From Balanoglossus misakiensis (Eukaryota; Hemichordata): a DNA stretch of 64,000 nt. The notes under the pieces were generated by a model. That model did no database searches. It had not been told where the DNA came from and worked only from the letters and a program-made list of their open reading frames with translations. The DNA is taken from positions 6,882,001 to 6,946,000 of the forward strand of contig CM082576.2 in NCBI GenBank assembly GCA_040954595.2, read 5' to 3'. Position numbers and translations under genes: made by a program. Shown piece after piece: positions 10,353 to 25,300 of the stretch. The stretch's first letter is position 1. Every line of letters starts with the position of its first letter.

Positions 10353-13300
10353 ATGGACGACCGTGAGGCAGACCTTGGGTTTTCACCCCAGAAAGAAATT
10401 ACCTACAACACATTGCTACCGTATGCCGATAAAATAGATGAAGACTCTAACAGATTGCTTGCTGACATCAAAGCTAATTTGGGTCGAGCTGTACAACTTC
10501 GTGAGCTGAGACCAGGAGTTGTCCACTGGACCAGTCGACTATCGATGTGAGTATTTGTTTGGTTTCTCGCCCGATGTTGTATGTAGAATATCATCAGGCG
10601 GGGATCTCTATTATTACGAGCAGTATATTTGCACGGAAATTGTCACAGGATCCTTCGGCATGCATCATGTCGATTTCAAGATATACACACGTAATAATTC
10701 AAAAGTGGTATCACCCGAATAATATCAGAACAGAGAAAGCAGCATGCGTTGTTTCCATTGACTATTTGTTGATGTCTTCTCGTCCTTTTATTGTTGAAAT
10801 TGGACGCATTCTTTATTTTGCAAAAGTAAAAACAAACATGCCATCACAGCTTGCGCGCCACTCCTTATCAAGCAACCTTGAACTTGAACTTGGGTAGTTT
10901 TATACACTTCAGTCTCGTGAGTCTTCGTAAAGCAAAGTGCACATGCCTTTCTTTGTACAAACCATTTCATAGTCATCTGGAATACATGTAGTATTACTTT
11001 AGGGGCATAAATGTGAAAGGAACATAAAATATGGTAATATTGTATAATTTTACCAAATATGACCATTATCAGAAATACAAAAATTGATGCACTTAATACT
11101 TAATATTTCTACAAAATGCAAATTTAGCAAAGTTGTGCACATATCTCTTCATGGGCCATAGTGAAACTCACTCTGAGGAGTGAAAGAAGAGAATATTTGT
11201 TGCCTATCTACAGAATTTCACTTTTCATAATATTCATTTCATTCTTTAAAAAAAGTAAAGATAGTTTAATGTACTTAGTTCATTCCATGTTAAGACTTGT
11301 CATGGAATGAACAAAGATCATTAAAATTTCGTCTTTTTTAAAGACTGAAATGATTTTTTATGGAAGACAGCAATGATGTCAGCAGAATTGATGGTAGCCA
11401 TATCAGATCGTGAGCTGACATCATCATCTGAAATGACTCCCTAGTCAAACAAAGCAAGATTCGGTGGTGGGAGTTAACCAGATTGTCAAAGTCCAAGGAA
11501 AGGGTTTCCAAGCCTGAAAGTATTAGTTCAATTTGTGTGAAGGGTTGGGAAAGTCATCGTTAGTCAGTGATTGTGAAATGCTTGAAATGATTGTAAAAGC
11601 AATATCCTTATAGCTCATCGTATTTAAAAGCAAGGCAAAACATTACTTTCCTAAACTTTGTAGACATGTTTGTTTTGACCTTAGACCGGTGCACTCTAAT
11701 ATTTCTGTATCAGTATTTGAGTATAAAGGAAGTAGTTTAAAGGATTATCAGGTCAAGTTCAAATTCATGTTATTTGTTAAGTATTTACTTGTTTGTTTGT
11801 TTGTTTATTTATGTCAAGGAAGACCAACAAGAACAAGTCTCATGAACAGGCTCCATAGAAAATTTATATAAAATTTACGATGTAGAAACTAAAAGCAATA
11901 AATAAAGAAAAGCAAATATGTAAAATTGATGAAATTGAACTTAGACCTTTTACCTCCCCACGCAGGTACATTCGACTGTACGGCCGCAAATTTTCCAAGG
12001 AAGACCATGTCCTGCTGATCAAGTTGATGTATGAACTGCTCACTATCCCAGACCTGGAGTTCAAACTTGTACAAAAGTTTGCACACGTTCTGATCACTCT
12101 GTTGAAGTAAGTAGTTATTTGGTTCCCATTCAGTTCATCATTTAATGATCAAAGTTTATCATGATCATTTTGTGGTGTCAATGCATCTGACTGATTCACC
12201 GGGTGGAGATACTTGATTAAATTGAGGTCAATGTATGTACCTTGCTCTCATCATGAAAAACATGGTCAGAGTGAAGTTGTTTTGTTGTCACTAAGTGCCG
12301 GATCAAATGACGAAACCCGTCTTTATTCTGGTCATTCTCTGAGGGCATTGTAAATTATCAAATTGTTTATTTTTTATGAACGCAGGAAGAAAGAGTTGCT
12401 GTCCCGAGATGACCTGGTTTTACAATGGCGACCACTGTATGAAGTCGTGGAGAGAGTGTATTATTCCCGCTACGAACCTTTAGGCTTAGAATGGCTGCCG
12501 CAGTAAGTCCAGACTTTTTTTGATGGCTGAAATATTTGGAAAAATAATTTTGTGTTCATATCGTTGTCTGTTTGACATCCAGGTTAATGCTACCTGTTGT
12601 CAACAGTAATAGTGATGTTCCCCTCACACATGTACATACAGTGTTGACAGGCCGATTGCTCAACATTTTAACATGTATTTATTTATTTATTTCAGCACCA
12701 TTGACAACGTCTTGAAGACCTTGATCAAGTTTGCGAGAGTGTAAGTGAAATGACAATTACACATTTGAAACAGCATAACCTTGAACTCTCTGAGTCAAGT
12801 TTAAGTACACCTGACAGTATAAAGGTACAAGGTTATAATGGTGATATCATGAGGTTAGGCAGTTTCAGACCTTTTACACGCTTCTTTTCAAGTATAATTT
12901 TGTATGTATCGCAATACTGCAGACAGTGCAGTCTTTCAGGGTACAAAGTTGAACAGTCAAAGGTCACCCCAGTTAGATATGGCTAGTTCTGTGTAATTTT
13001 TTGCAAGAGAAATATGTAAGCAATAAGTGAAATGTTTGTTTTCATTGACAGGTATTTTCCCGTGGAATCCACCCAGGAAATGTTGGATGAGTGGCGGCCA
13101 TTGCTGTGTCCGTTTGACGAGACCATGGCGAAAGGAATCACCTATTTAGAAATGTTTTTGCCCACACTACTACCACCAGAACACCACGAGAAGGGATTTA
13201 AGTGAGTCTATAGACTTGTAGGAAACTCACCCTTGTTTTATTATTGAAGAAATAAAATGTGACAAGAAGATGAAATTATTGTAGGTCACAGCCATGGAGA

Positions 13301-16300
13301 CATATCAATAATGAAAAGATGACAATAATAAAAGAAAATAATGAAAAGCAACAGAAAATCTGAGTTGAGAAATAGCCAGGTGAAGTGAACACTCTACCTG
13401 CCACCATTCTTGTTGTCCCTGCAGGAAATGAAATAATGTGTGTAACTATTTTAAGCCATGATATCTCGGTTTCTGTTTGCTATTTTCAGGTTGTGGCTGC
13501 AGGAACTTCTAGATTTGTGGGATGCGGCACACTGCACGCCTACATGGGAAGTGGTGAGAGAATATTCTTTTAATTGCGTTGTTGTGAAAAATCAAATGTT
13601 GACATTTCAGTATAAATTGAGTGTGTTTTACAGATCTTAAAATAGACTGTTAAATAGTTGAATAATTATATAGTTGGAAATTTAACTGAGAATTCATTGT
13701 ATTATTCTATTTGTGGGTGACCATTTCAGATCCTTGTGGAACTGTTTGCAAGAGTCACAAACGACAACATTGGATACATTGACTGGAAACCTTACATTCC
13801 AAAGGTAATTTGTTAATTATTTTTCATGAATTTGTTTCATTTGTGTGTCAACTATAGTGTCACCATTTTACATCTGATTGGCTCTTTCCCAAGCTATTTG
13901 CTGTCATTGTAATGGATATGAAATCTTGCCTGTTTCCCTTGAAGTGGAAATTGTAGAATTCTGTCTGTTGCACCAATTATGAAATTCTAAAACTCTAAAA
14001 CAAACTATATATGCAAAATAAATTTGTTTGCATGTGAAAAGTAATCATGTGAAATTCATGTACATGCACACCAATTATTCCTTCAATTTTACAACACATT
14101 TCTTATTTTCATTTCCCAGATATTTACTAGGATATTACGGGGTTTCAATTTGCCGGTCGGTAGCAAGAAAGTGCAAGTTGGCAGGGCTGGATCTGGCTAC
14201 GAAATACCAAGCGTCTGTGTGTGGATAGTCGCAATGATGGTATGTGCTTGTGGTTAAAAATGAGGCCAAATTCCTGTTTCTGTAGGTGTAAGGTGTGTTT
14301 GTACAGATGTGTGAAACAATATCACAATGAAGTTTGAAACTGTGTCAAAACGAAACTGTTCCAGAGTTTCCATCATGTCACTGGTGGAAATGATGGCTCT
14401 GTGATGTGACTGACTGATGATTACTTGAGACTGATAGAGTTGAACTTTCGTTGTGTAAAATTTATTCTTCAGAAAGTGAATGGCCAATAGCGTAGCACAG
14501 CCAATCAGGGAATGTAAAATAATTCAAGCTCTTGTTAATTTGCAGGGACCTGATGGTATATGTGAACAGCATTTACAACAATTCTTCAGGGCATTAGAAT
14601 CCTACTATCATCCATCAAATATGGGCAAATTTACTGTGAGTATATCCCTTATGTTCCCCCCCCCCCCCATGTGTCAACTGTGCATGCCACATGAAAAAAA
14701 AAACTACATCTAGGAGTGGCATCCTATGGCCTCTTATTTTCAAAAATATGAGCAGGGCATTGAACGAATAGTTTCAGTGACAATCTGTGTTCTGTTTGTT
14801 TCCATAGCTGAAGCTTCAAAAGCTCATACAGAAATTGCCAACCACATTCGTCAAAAGAATTCACAGGTGAGTGGTGAATAAACTGACTCAGAGAGAATAT
14901 TTTAGAAATCATCGAATTGACTCAAATCTTTTAAAAATTATGTTTGTAAGGGGGCACACTGATCATATAAAAGCAGGACATATAGAAGTCGTTTGGAATG
15001 TGAGATTTTAGAAATATTCCATGTGACCTCTGAAGGCAGCCATTTTTTTTATTTCTAGGGAGAGATACAAGAAACCCACGTGGGTTCATCCGATCAAGAA
15101 AGAATGCCATTTGACTGATGCGAATGTTACGACATTCATAGAGTGTTTGAAACCGTCTGTCTTTCTCGCCATATTCTGTAAGACGGGTCACATGGAGGCG
15201 GCCGCAGCCATACAGCACCTGGCTTGTCTGAGACCAGAGCTGATAATGCCATTGCTCCTTGAAAAGTAAGCCATTTAGATGTATAGGTATATGTGTGTGT
15301 GTGTGTACTGTCATCAAAATTAGTTGAACCCTTTTACATGTACCACCATGTTTTCAACTCATTGTACCGACTAACTTATGTTAGCTGTGTCTACCCTTAT
15401 CTAGAGAATTTTCCATTGCAATGCAAGAAATATTCAATCGATGTGTGGTGGCGTATTTTTCTTCAGGACATACACAGCACTGCAGAGTCTCACAGAACCA
15501 CATCAGCTGATAGCCACCTTGAGTTGCATCGTGTCTGTCTCCAAGACGCTCCTGAAAGGTGGCAAGTGGCTGCCTGATGGTCCGACCCACCTGATGCCAT
15601 TGTTACAACTGGTGCTGCCTGGTATTGATCCAAATGATATTGGAAAGTCTATGGTAAGTCGTGGGGTTTTGTTGTCTTTTAATACCACACCAAAATGTTC
15701 TGTTGCTGTTACCGATAACACAGATAGTGCTGTGGTTATTGTAAAATGAAAATCCTAATTATCTTTCCACCTTCAGGTAACTTTCCAAGTTGTGTCCACA
15801 TTTGTGTCCATGGTACCACTGGTTGACTGCTCGGAAGCGGTGTTTGTCAGAGACGACTTGACGGACATCGAGAAAGAAGTCTGCTCGGCCACTGCAGGGT
15901 TTGAAGATTTCATCCTGGTATTCATGGACAGGTACGGTTAAACCATGCATTGCTTTTCTTGTAGCACGTAAAGTTTATACTGCATTTCCATCGCAGTTCA
16001 GTACTTAGTGTACATTTCTAGTTCGCACCCGTCAGTGTTGTCACCATCAGGATACCAATATTTCAATAAAAAATATGTAGCCATAACATACATGTTGTAT
16101 ATTGAAAAAGATGATCTACAACTGTATATGCGTGACTTTCATTAACCCGACATCATCTGACTTCATCTCATTGTAGGTGTTTCTCACTCATAGAGAGTAG
16201 CAATCCAGACCCAGCAACTAGACACCACATAGAAACACCCAAAAATCAACTAGAAAGTGTTTTAGAGATAGCGTTGTCATCAACATTCAGTTCTTTATTG

Positions 16301-19300
16301 ACACAGAGTTCATCTAAGCTCAATCAGGTAGGCATGTCATTTACTTTAATACTCAAATACCAAACAGCATTCAAAAAGTTCTCACTCCCCAACAGCTGAT
16401 ACTAAGTCTCATAACATTCTCTGTGTTCTTCCTCATCATCAGGTTGTTCTAGATAAACTCTACGACTTTGTCACAACCCACGTGTTTGATACCAAGGTAG
16501 CCGGCAAAATGCTGGCAGACATCTGCCGAGTGTCAGCCAGAGTAAGTATATCATGTTCAAAGAATCAACCCAAGTTACTGATGTACCTCTGCAATTTCTG
16601 TCTTTCCTCTGTATCCGACCATGGAATCTTATTCACCCGCCTCTCTGTTTCCATCTCGCAGGTCAACCCAGAACCAGCATTAAAGAAATTCATTCCACAC
16701 TGCTGCCAAGTTATCCTCTCTCATCTCTCATATGAAGACACAATGCAGGAGCACGAACTGGACGACGAATTGTTGTTTAAAATGCAGATACTGTCAGAGG
16801 TAAATGCTCTCAATTCTTGTTCAGACGTCACATCACAACTGCTGCAATGTAATTACGGTAGTATCCTGTCCTTTTGTGTACTGTGATGTGCCTCTTCCAC
16901 AGAAAGTGTTTGTTGTCGTGATTCATATGGTTGACAGTGTTTGAAATATACATGTAACTGTTGGTTAATCATAGACACATAAAATGTTTTTATTTTTTAA
17001 ATCATCAATTTGACTCTTGACAGCGATTTTAAACTAGCAATTGACAGCATGTTGCCTAATCTGAGCTTTGCACCATTTCATCAGATTGTGAGGTGTCCCA
17101 GTGAGAATATTTTGCCGTACGGTGATCAGCTGATCCAAATTCTAGAAGCAACGATACACCTTACCAGCAAGCAGGGTTACGAGTTGTCGGGAATCATCCT
17201 CAAACACCTCCTGAGGGCAATGACCTCTACCTACCCAAGGGAATACCGCAGTGTAGCGGAGGGCTTTGAGCGACCCTTGACAGAGTATCTGCCAATCAGG
17301 GTGAGTTTGATCGCTGTAGTGTGACATTGCTCAAAATGTTTCATTCAGGTTTATATGTGAATCTTTTGATCTGTACAAAGTGTATGTTTTTGTCCTGTTT
17401 TGGCATATCCCTCTACTCACTGTTGACAGTTATATTCCGGGATGTTGCCAGCCTTTCCCCCTGTTGACACATTCCCTCTTTTTCCATCCCTCTTCCAGGA
17501 TTGGGTCAAACCAGGTGACATACACAACCTGGGAATACAGTGGCATGAACCTACCAAGGAAAGCAAAGCCTTCGCCAAGAAACTGCTGGACATGTTCCTG
17601 CAGCCGGAATTGGACAAGCTGAAGAAGTTTACTATGGGAGAAGAGCTTTCAAGGTATCAGTTTTGCCCTGTAAAGGCTGTCTCAAGAGAAATGTTGGGAG
17701 AATTCATCATATGATTCTAGAGAGTGCTGAAAACATAAGTGTGTTGGTTGTTGGTCTTATGACATAAGTGCTAAAGTTCGTGTGCCCATACATAACTGCT
17801 TTCCTTGTTGTCCATTACAGAGATGATCTGAAGCAGAGTTTGAACATTGTTTTCATGTGTATCCATGGCGCTGGTGCCATCCTACCGTGGTGGGGAGGAA
17901 AGTCCATGAATGAACAGCTGTAAGTACCAGGATGATGTGGTTTGGATATTGTCATGATGATTTCAATGTTGTTGTTTTTTTAAAAACGGCAATTGGATAT
18001 CCTCTCAGATATATCTTCTTTCGACCATTAATTGAACCATATTTTCCCCTTCAGGTTTGATTCCAAAGTGAGTCTTGGTGGTATTACCAGCTCTGTGGGT
18101 AACCAGGGCAACGAGGACGGACTTGCCAACAAGAGAGAAGAAATTGCAAGACTCTTACATGATTTAACCCAGTACATTCTGAAACACTGTGAGGACGATA
18201 CCAAGTCCCTCTTCCTCGTTATCAAGGTATTGATCGTTTAAAAAAATCATCTCCTTGAGGGAAACCCCCATTTTTTAGCCATAAATATGTAAATTAAATA
18301 TTACTACACCAATATTTTTCTGTAAAAATGAAAGGTAATATGGACTTACTGTTGGTCTTTCTTTGAGATTATGTTGTTGTTGTTTTTCTACAGCTGTACC
18401 ATGCAATTCTAACCTACAAAGGAGCCGTCAAAGAAGAATTTGATGCAAGAGTAAAGAGTTTTAATATTGTGAAGAGAGCCATGGAAACTAAGGTTAGTCC
18501 GTAGAGAGGAGGGGGAGGGGAACTTAACTATATGTCATATTTTGTTTGTGCTATTTCTGATAACTGTCCATTTGTCATCTGACAGAATTCTCACTCACAT
18601 TCTTGTGCCTGTCTCTGTTAATATCCATCTTGCAGCTCGGAGGCAAGAAGCAACACATGAGGGCGCTGTTGATAGACCGCGCGCTGCTGCAGCACGAGAG
18701 GAGGGTGCTGGAGAGGAACATTTTGTCGTACACCGAACTGGACAGCATTCTTCTCACTGACTTGGTTCAGCTGTCAACCAGTATGTACAGCGAGGTACGT
18801 CACACGTCAACAGCTCATTCTTCAAATGCTTCTTTATGTGCAATCAGCGCAACCTGATGTCTATGAACAGATCTCATTGGAACTTAATAGTATAGAAGGA
18901 AGGGCAGTGCATATATTTGTACTATGATGTACATATAATATATGCACATGAATTTGTGTTGCGATATAATCCAATATGGCTGCCGTAATGGTACTCTAGT
19001 CTTGTTCTGGTCACCATGCATGAACAGATCTCTGTTTTCTTGCACCTCTCCTTGTTGACAGGTGAGACGGAATGCACAGAGTGTCTTGTTTGTTGGACTC
19101 AAGCTGTACTCCTACTGTAAGAGAGATATTCTGCCGAGTATCCTGTGCCATCTCAAGGATGAACCTCAGATATCGCATCAAGAATTCAAGGTAAGCTGTC
19201 ACCTCTTGCAGGACCCCTAGACAACATACATGTACATGTAACGTTATTAGCTCCACACACTCCTAGACCTCATGTCTAATATTTGTTTCACATATTAATA

Positions 19301-22300
19301 TGTGATTCTTGTGAATTTCTTCTTGACAGGGGGCTTTGTTTGTGTTGCTCGGTATCAGAGACTGGACCCTGGCGACACTGCATGATTTCAAAATAATTTC
19401 CCAAATCTGGCCGGCCATCGTCCATGCCGGGCATTCGGAAAAACTGTCAATCATGAAAATCATGGAAGAGGTAGTCAACAAGATCCACAGGCAGTACGAG
19501 ACCATCGCAATCCAAACTCAGGTATTACGAAAAATATTGCCTACTTTCACATTGTTGTCAAGTTTTAGAGATATGTTGGTGCATGAAAGTATCAATAGTT
19601 TAAAATAGTCGCTGACAAATTCAATTGCTATTTCAGGTATCAGATGACAGTATTGCGTGCGCTGCTCAACTCTGGACAGTCAGTAACCCCAAGCCTTCCA
19701 TGGCAGCACCATCTGCAGCTGAAATAGAAGATGGACTTTCGACACTGGAGAGGAAAAACAGTGAACAGATACAGTATGTCCATAAATTCTGTTGAGTCTG
19801 GATGGTTTTATGTGTATGTGTACAGAACATGCTTTGTGATGTTGTATATCTCACGTGTAAGCACCAGAATTTTATCGTCAGAAATATGAGGCAGGTTTCA
19901 TTCACTTCCCAATAAGCGATTCGAAACTGTTCTGTTGATTGCAAATAAAGATTTTGGTCTCCTTTCTGTTCACAGTTGCTACCATCGGCTGATCAATAAT
20001 TTGGTAGATGCTGTTAGGTCAGGAAATTTGTAAGTATGCATTGTCTTTTAGAAATGTCTTCATTTTAAAAAAAATTGGACAGCACAAGAACCAAATCAGA
20101 TACTTTAACATTTTATTTGGTTGTCCATCATGTTGTTCCCAACTCCCTGTTTTGTATTTGCTCTATCGGCAGGAGGTGGAAATTTTCCCAGATTGCATTG
20201 GGTCTACTGACGTTGATGATCCGTGCTGATCTTCCGTTGCCGCCAAATGCAGTCGATCTGTTCATCAGTAGTCTGGTAGATGAATCCATCACAGTCAGAA
20301 AGGCAAGTTGTTGTTTGTTATTTTGCCAGTGTGCAGATTTTTCTTATGTTGTCTTTCTGAGCCATAGCCTGTGATGTGAATTGCATGGACCCCCAAAATT
20401 TATAAATCTCTGCTTGGAATGAATGTTAGAGTAAACAACTGAATGCCAGTTAAGTTATGTCTCCCTTGCTGTCACAGACTGCGATCAACGGAGTGGCGGC
20501 CATCTTGAGACAACACAAGAAGAAACACAAGAAAGTAGAAGTAGACCCATATCAGCAGGTGGATGTACCGTCTGATTATCCCAGAGACAAAATCCAAATA
20601 GGTGATCGACTGGACAATTCATGGCATCACTATGACAGCAATAATATACCAAGAACGCAAGAACAGTGGGATAAATGTGTCATGATCGACAAGACCCACT
20701 GGGGTTACTACACATGGCCAAAGTAAGTTTTTGCTATTAGATTTATAATTGACAAAGGCTGCTTCATGTCTTTGATAACAATGACACTGAGAATTCTCTC
20801 TGATCTCAGTCAGAAACAAAAAGAGGAAACATGTAGGTTCATAAATTAAGTTCTGTATTGAAGAAATACCAATTGCTTTTCTTATCCATTGCAGACCAAT
20901 GTTGATGTATGCACCGATAAGTGAACAACCAAACCTAGATAGAATGCCAGAAGAATTATCAGAGGTAAATTTTCTTGGGAATTATATTACCAGTAATCAT
21001 TCAAGATTTTAAGTTTTGGCTACTGAGACATTTATACATGTAGTAATCTGTGACAAGTTTTCTTCTTTGTTAAAATATTTCATATGAAATGTAATACAGA
21101 AACACTGTCCATGATATTATATCTGCCTTCATATCTGTTTCTGTCTCTGACATCATATTGTATCTTCTGTCAGGGTGAAAGGATCGTGTATAACCACTTC
21201 AGCAATGCAGATTTTATAGACAAACTGATCAAATTTCTGTCACTGGAAGAAAGGAAAGGCAAGGATAAGTTCAACACTAAGAGATTCATACTGTTCAAAG
21301 TAAGTAACTTTCTGCGCTCTCTGAGTTTTGTCACAATCTTATGTTTCTTATGTTTTGTGTGCACACATGTATCACTCTTTGATTTTTAAAGAAAATCACT
21401 GTTGTCATTTCAGGGTCTGTTTAGGAATTTTGGCGATACTTTCTTGCCCCTGTTCAAGCCGCACATGGAGAGACTGGCCTCGGACACCCAAGAGAGCAGT
21501 CAGCGGTGCCTGGTGGAGCTCAATTCTGCGATCATTCGTGGATGCAAGCACTGGTCGTTCGAGAAGGTAGGCACTGGATTGCGCTTATTGTGTACACCCT
21601 TTTCATAAGTCAAGCGTCTCCATGCAGCCATCATGAATTTGACCTCAAAGCAAGGGCAGTTGGGAAATCCCCTTGATGTGATTGGTCAAGTTCCCCATTG
21701 GCCTCGCTTTGAGTTCAACTTCATGATGGCCGCATGAGGGCGCTAGACTTATGAAAAGGGTCTATCCTTGGCACATTTTTGTAAATTCTTTCCGATACCC
21801 AAGGATTCCTGCAATCACCAACAAGTTTCAATTTTCTCTCTCCATGCAGCTGGAGAGGCTGTGGGAGTTCCTGGTGCCGGTGTTGCGGACGGCGGTTAGC
21901 AACACCACCGTGGAGACCATCAACGATCTGGCTGCCAGCATGGCCATCTCCTGCGAGAGCCGGGACCCGAGGAAACTCCACTGGCTCTTCGAGGTGCTCA
22001 TGGAGAAACAGCTCAGTGGAGAGGGAGGCTCCTTTGCTGATTCTAGGTAATCGATTGATTAATCAATATCGTCAAAAGCAAAAATGGTTAATCCTGTGTA
22101 TGCATGTTTTACAGTTTAATTAAAGTTTTTCCATTATCTTGATGTTTCTCTTTTTTTCTCTCTCTCATGCTCAGCCGACTGTTTGTGCTGCAGGGCGGCC
22201 TTGCCCAGCAGGAGTGGAGGGTGGACGATATATTGCACAGACTTCTCAAATGTATAGAACCTCACTTGGCGCACAGTTACAAGAATGTCAGAGACAGGCT

Positions 22301-25300
22301 TGGAAGGTGGGTGCATGCAACGTCTAAGTAACAGTGTGTTACTTTTGAGGTTTCAGGCGGCAGTCTTTTTGGACAAATTAAATGAGTGTTTTCTTGTGGC
22401 TATGTTGTTAGTCGGTGGAGGTTCTGTTTGCGTGTGAGGAAGCCATTTTTGTAACTACGTCAATAGAGGGCGCACTCCCACATTATGACTTTTTGTGTTC
22501 CGTCTTCATGCCACAATGTCAGTCAGTACAAAATTTGGTGATGCAGTGATCACAGATATCATGGGAACTCAATTCTCTGCCACGTCTTCCTTTATCTCAT
22601 GCATCATTGCTTTCATAGTTGTATAAACAATTCATTTTCTGCTTCCTCCCACAGTACCCTTGTAAATATATTCCTGTATGACTTCCCTGTGAAGGGATGT
22701 GCACCGACAAAATCCCCACAGAGAAAAGAGTTCATCGAGAAACTACTCCCCCATCTCAGCGTCTTGCAAGACATTGACATTGTTCCCATCGATTCAGACA
22801 ACGGTGAGAAACAGAATGCTGTCAAGCTGTGTAAAACGGGTGAGTTTTACTTATCTTTTAATATTGTGCACAATTTCAAATTACTGGTTTGGTTCGGTGT
22901 TTATAAAACAGACTATAGTGCATACATCACAGGTGGGCACTGTCTGTAAAAATTCATGCACGTAGGAAGAGAAGCTGTAATGTAGTTTGGTATTCAGCTT
23001 TTGAAGTCCTATAATAACCTGTACCTACATGGATTCTGAGATGTGTACATACATGTACATGTATCTCGCTGTAATTTCAACCAGTGTGAGACACTTGAGG
23101 TATGAGTGCGCCCACTTTGAAGTGTGATGTTACAAGTAGCTGATCAGTCTAGTACTAACCATCTGAGTGCCACTAAAGAATGAACATCTGTGTCTTCACC
23201 TCGTTGTTGTATGTGACAGAGAGATCAAGCTCATTAGATGTCTTTGTTTGATTTGCAGTTCTGAAATGGGTCACTGGAAGCCTGGCAAGAATGTTCTATG
23301 CAGTCCCTCCGGAATTGTTCCAACTTCTTCCCGTGGTGAGTATGGGAGCAGTTTCCTACCATTCCACAATGAGGAAGAAATCTCTCTGGCAGACATTATT
23401 GTTGGTGCTGTTTTGTTTGTGCATGGGTCGATTTTGTCTGTGAGGAATATTTTTTTTTCGTTCACAAAATAATTCTTTCATTCTGTAGTTTGCGCCGTTG
23501 GAAAGCTGCGAGACAGATGATGAACTTCAACGGGAAGCTCAAGTCACCCTGGCGTGCATGGCGCAGGCGTTGCTGCAGCCAGATGTTTTGCCAGTGGCAT
23601 TGCAAACCATCAAACAGGTAATTCCCATCATCCCTGTCTGTCATTACTGACAATACATGTATGTGTTTCTTGGCCTCACTCTGTGTACTTACGTCTGTGT
23701 ACATCTCTCTGAAGATGATCCTGAGAGAAATTGAAAGAAATGTCATGTTTCAGGTTTGATTGACGTAACGCTATTTAAACGTTTCATTTCATATCGTTGA
23801 GGGCGCCAAGAGTCCCGCAGAGTGCCATTTATTGCACTGTGCGTGTCCCGCACTTTGGCCCCTCACTCTTGTATTTTCGACACCCTTAAATACCTCATAC
23901 CGAGGAACAATCATCAGTATGACTATCATTTCCCCCCCCCCCCCCAAAATCCACCTCAACAGATTGCCTCTGGCCAATCCTGGCATGCCCGCTACAGCAT
24001 TCTCACGTATCTCCAAGTCATGGTGTTCTACAACCTGTTCACCGTCACCACTGAGGAGTACAGAACTGAAATCCGGGATTTAGTGCTGGAGTTGCTGACG
24101 GATGACCGCTTTGAGGTGGGTGGTGGCATTTGCAAGATGATCTCGAGGGCTGAGGCAGTACACGTATCTGCAAAATGGGATTTTCTATGCCTTACCAAGA
24201 TACATGTGTAGTAATGTCCTTGCCATGAAATAAATGATTACCGTCATGATAAGTCCAAAAATCTTGGTGTGTATACAACCAGGTTGTCTTGCTCAGTCAA
24301 GTTCTTTTCATGAGACTTCAAAGAAAATGTGATATTTAAGCCTTGCTGTTTACTCTGTCAAATACATGTAGGTACGTGAGATGGCTGGCACCACTCTGAG
24401 CGGCTTCCTGCACTGCGGAATCTTGGAGATGAACGACAGTCTTCAGCAACGCTTTGAACAATTGTGCCACACTAAACTCTCCAAGAAAGGTGCAAGGGTG
24501 GTACAGCAAGATATCCAAGGTACAGACCAGGCACAAATCACAGGTTCATGTTGTGTTTTCTATTTTTTTTTTCAATTGTCCTACATGCCTTCACAATGGT
24601 ACTTAGACTTTCCATAGGGAACTGTGTCATCAACGATAACTTCGTAGCTTAAAACTTGGACGGCCAACCACCTGATGTTAGATGCACAAAACTTTGCCAC
24701 AAATACGACACAGTCAAGCTGTTTTATTCCTTGCTCTTGAAAATATTAGCCAGAAGAACCCCCCAAGCACCAGGCACTCTGGTAATACGTGTTGTACAAT
24801 ATTCATATGATATCAGGTCGACGACACACGGACTCATTTTTTATTGAGAATGCGATTCAATATGGTGTCATCACAAGCTGCCGTACAAAGTTCAGTACAA
24901 AATAATGATATAATAAAAAACGCCATTATCGGAGCACTGATGTGAGAGCATGATGTTATAATCTCACAAAGTGAGGAGGGCTTATACGAAGTATTTGCTC
25001 TGGTGGATTAGTGTGCACCTGTTGTCTATCAAGTAGAATCGCTGTGGGGGGTTTCCGAGAAGAGTTCTTCCTAGTGTTGGATAATTAGCATAGTAGATGC
25101 GAGCTTGTAATGTTGTGTCGGTAAAATTCGTGCGCATTGTCGTGAGCTGTACATCAAAGAATCCGCCGCCGTTATTTATGCTCGATTCATATCGAACGAG
25201 ACAAAAAATAACATATGTATCGTGCGCTTCCATAATTTTTCCCGGAAGAGTGAAATTGATAATTTAATGATTTGACAGTGAGCCCCCACAGGCACGTAAT

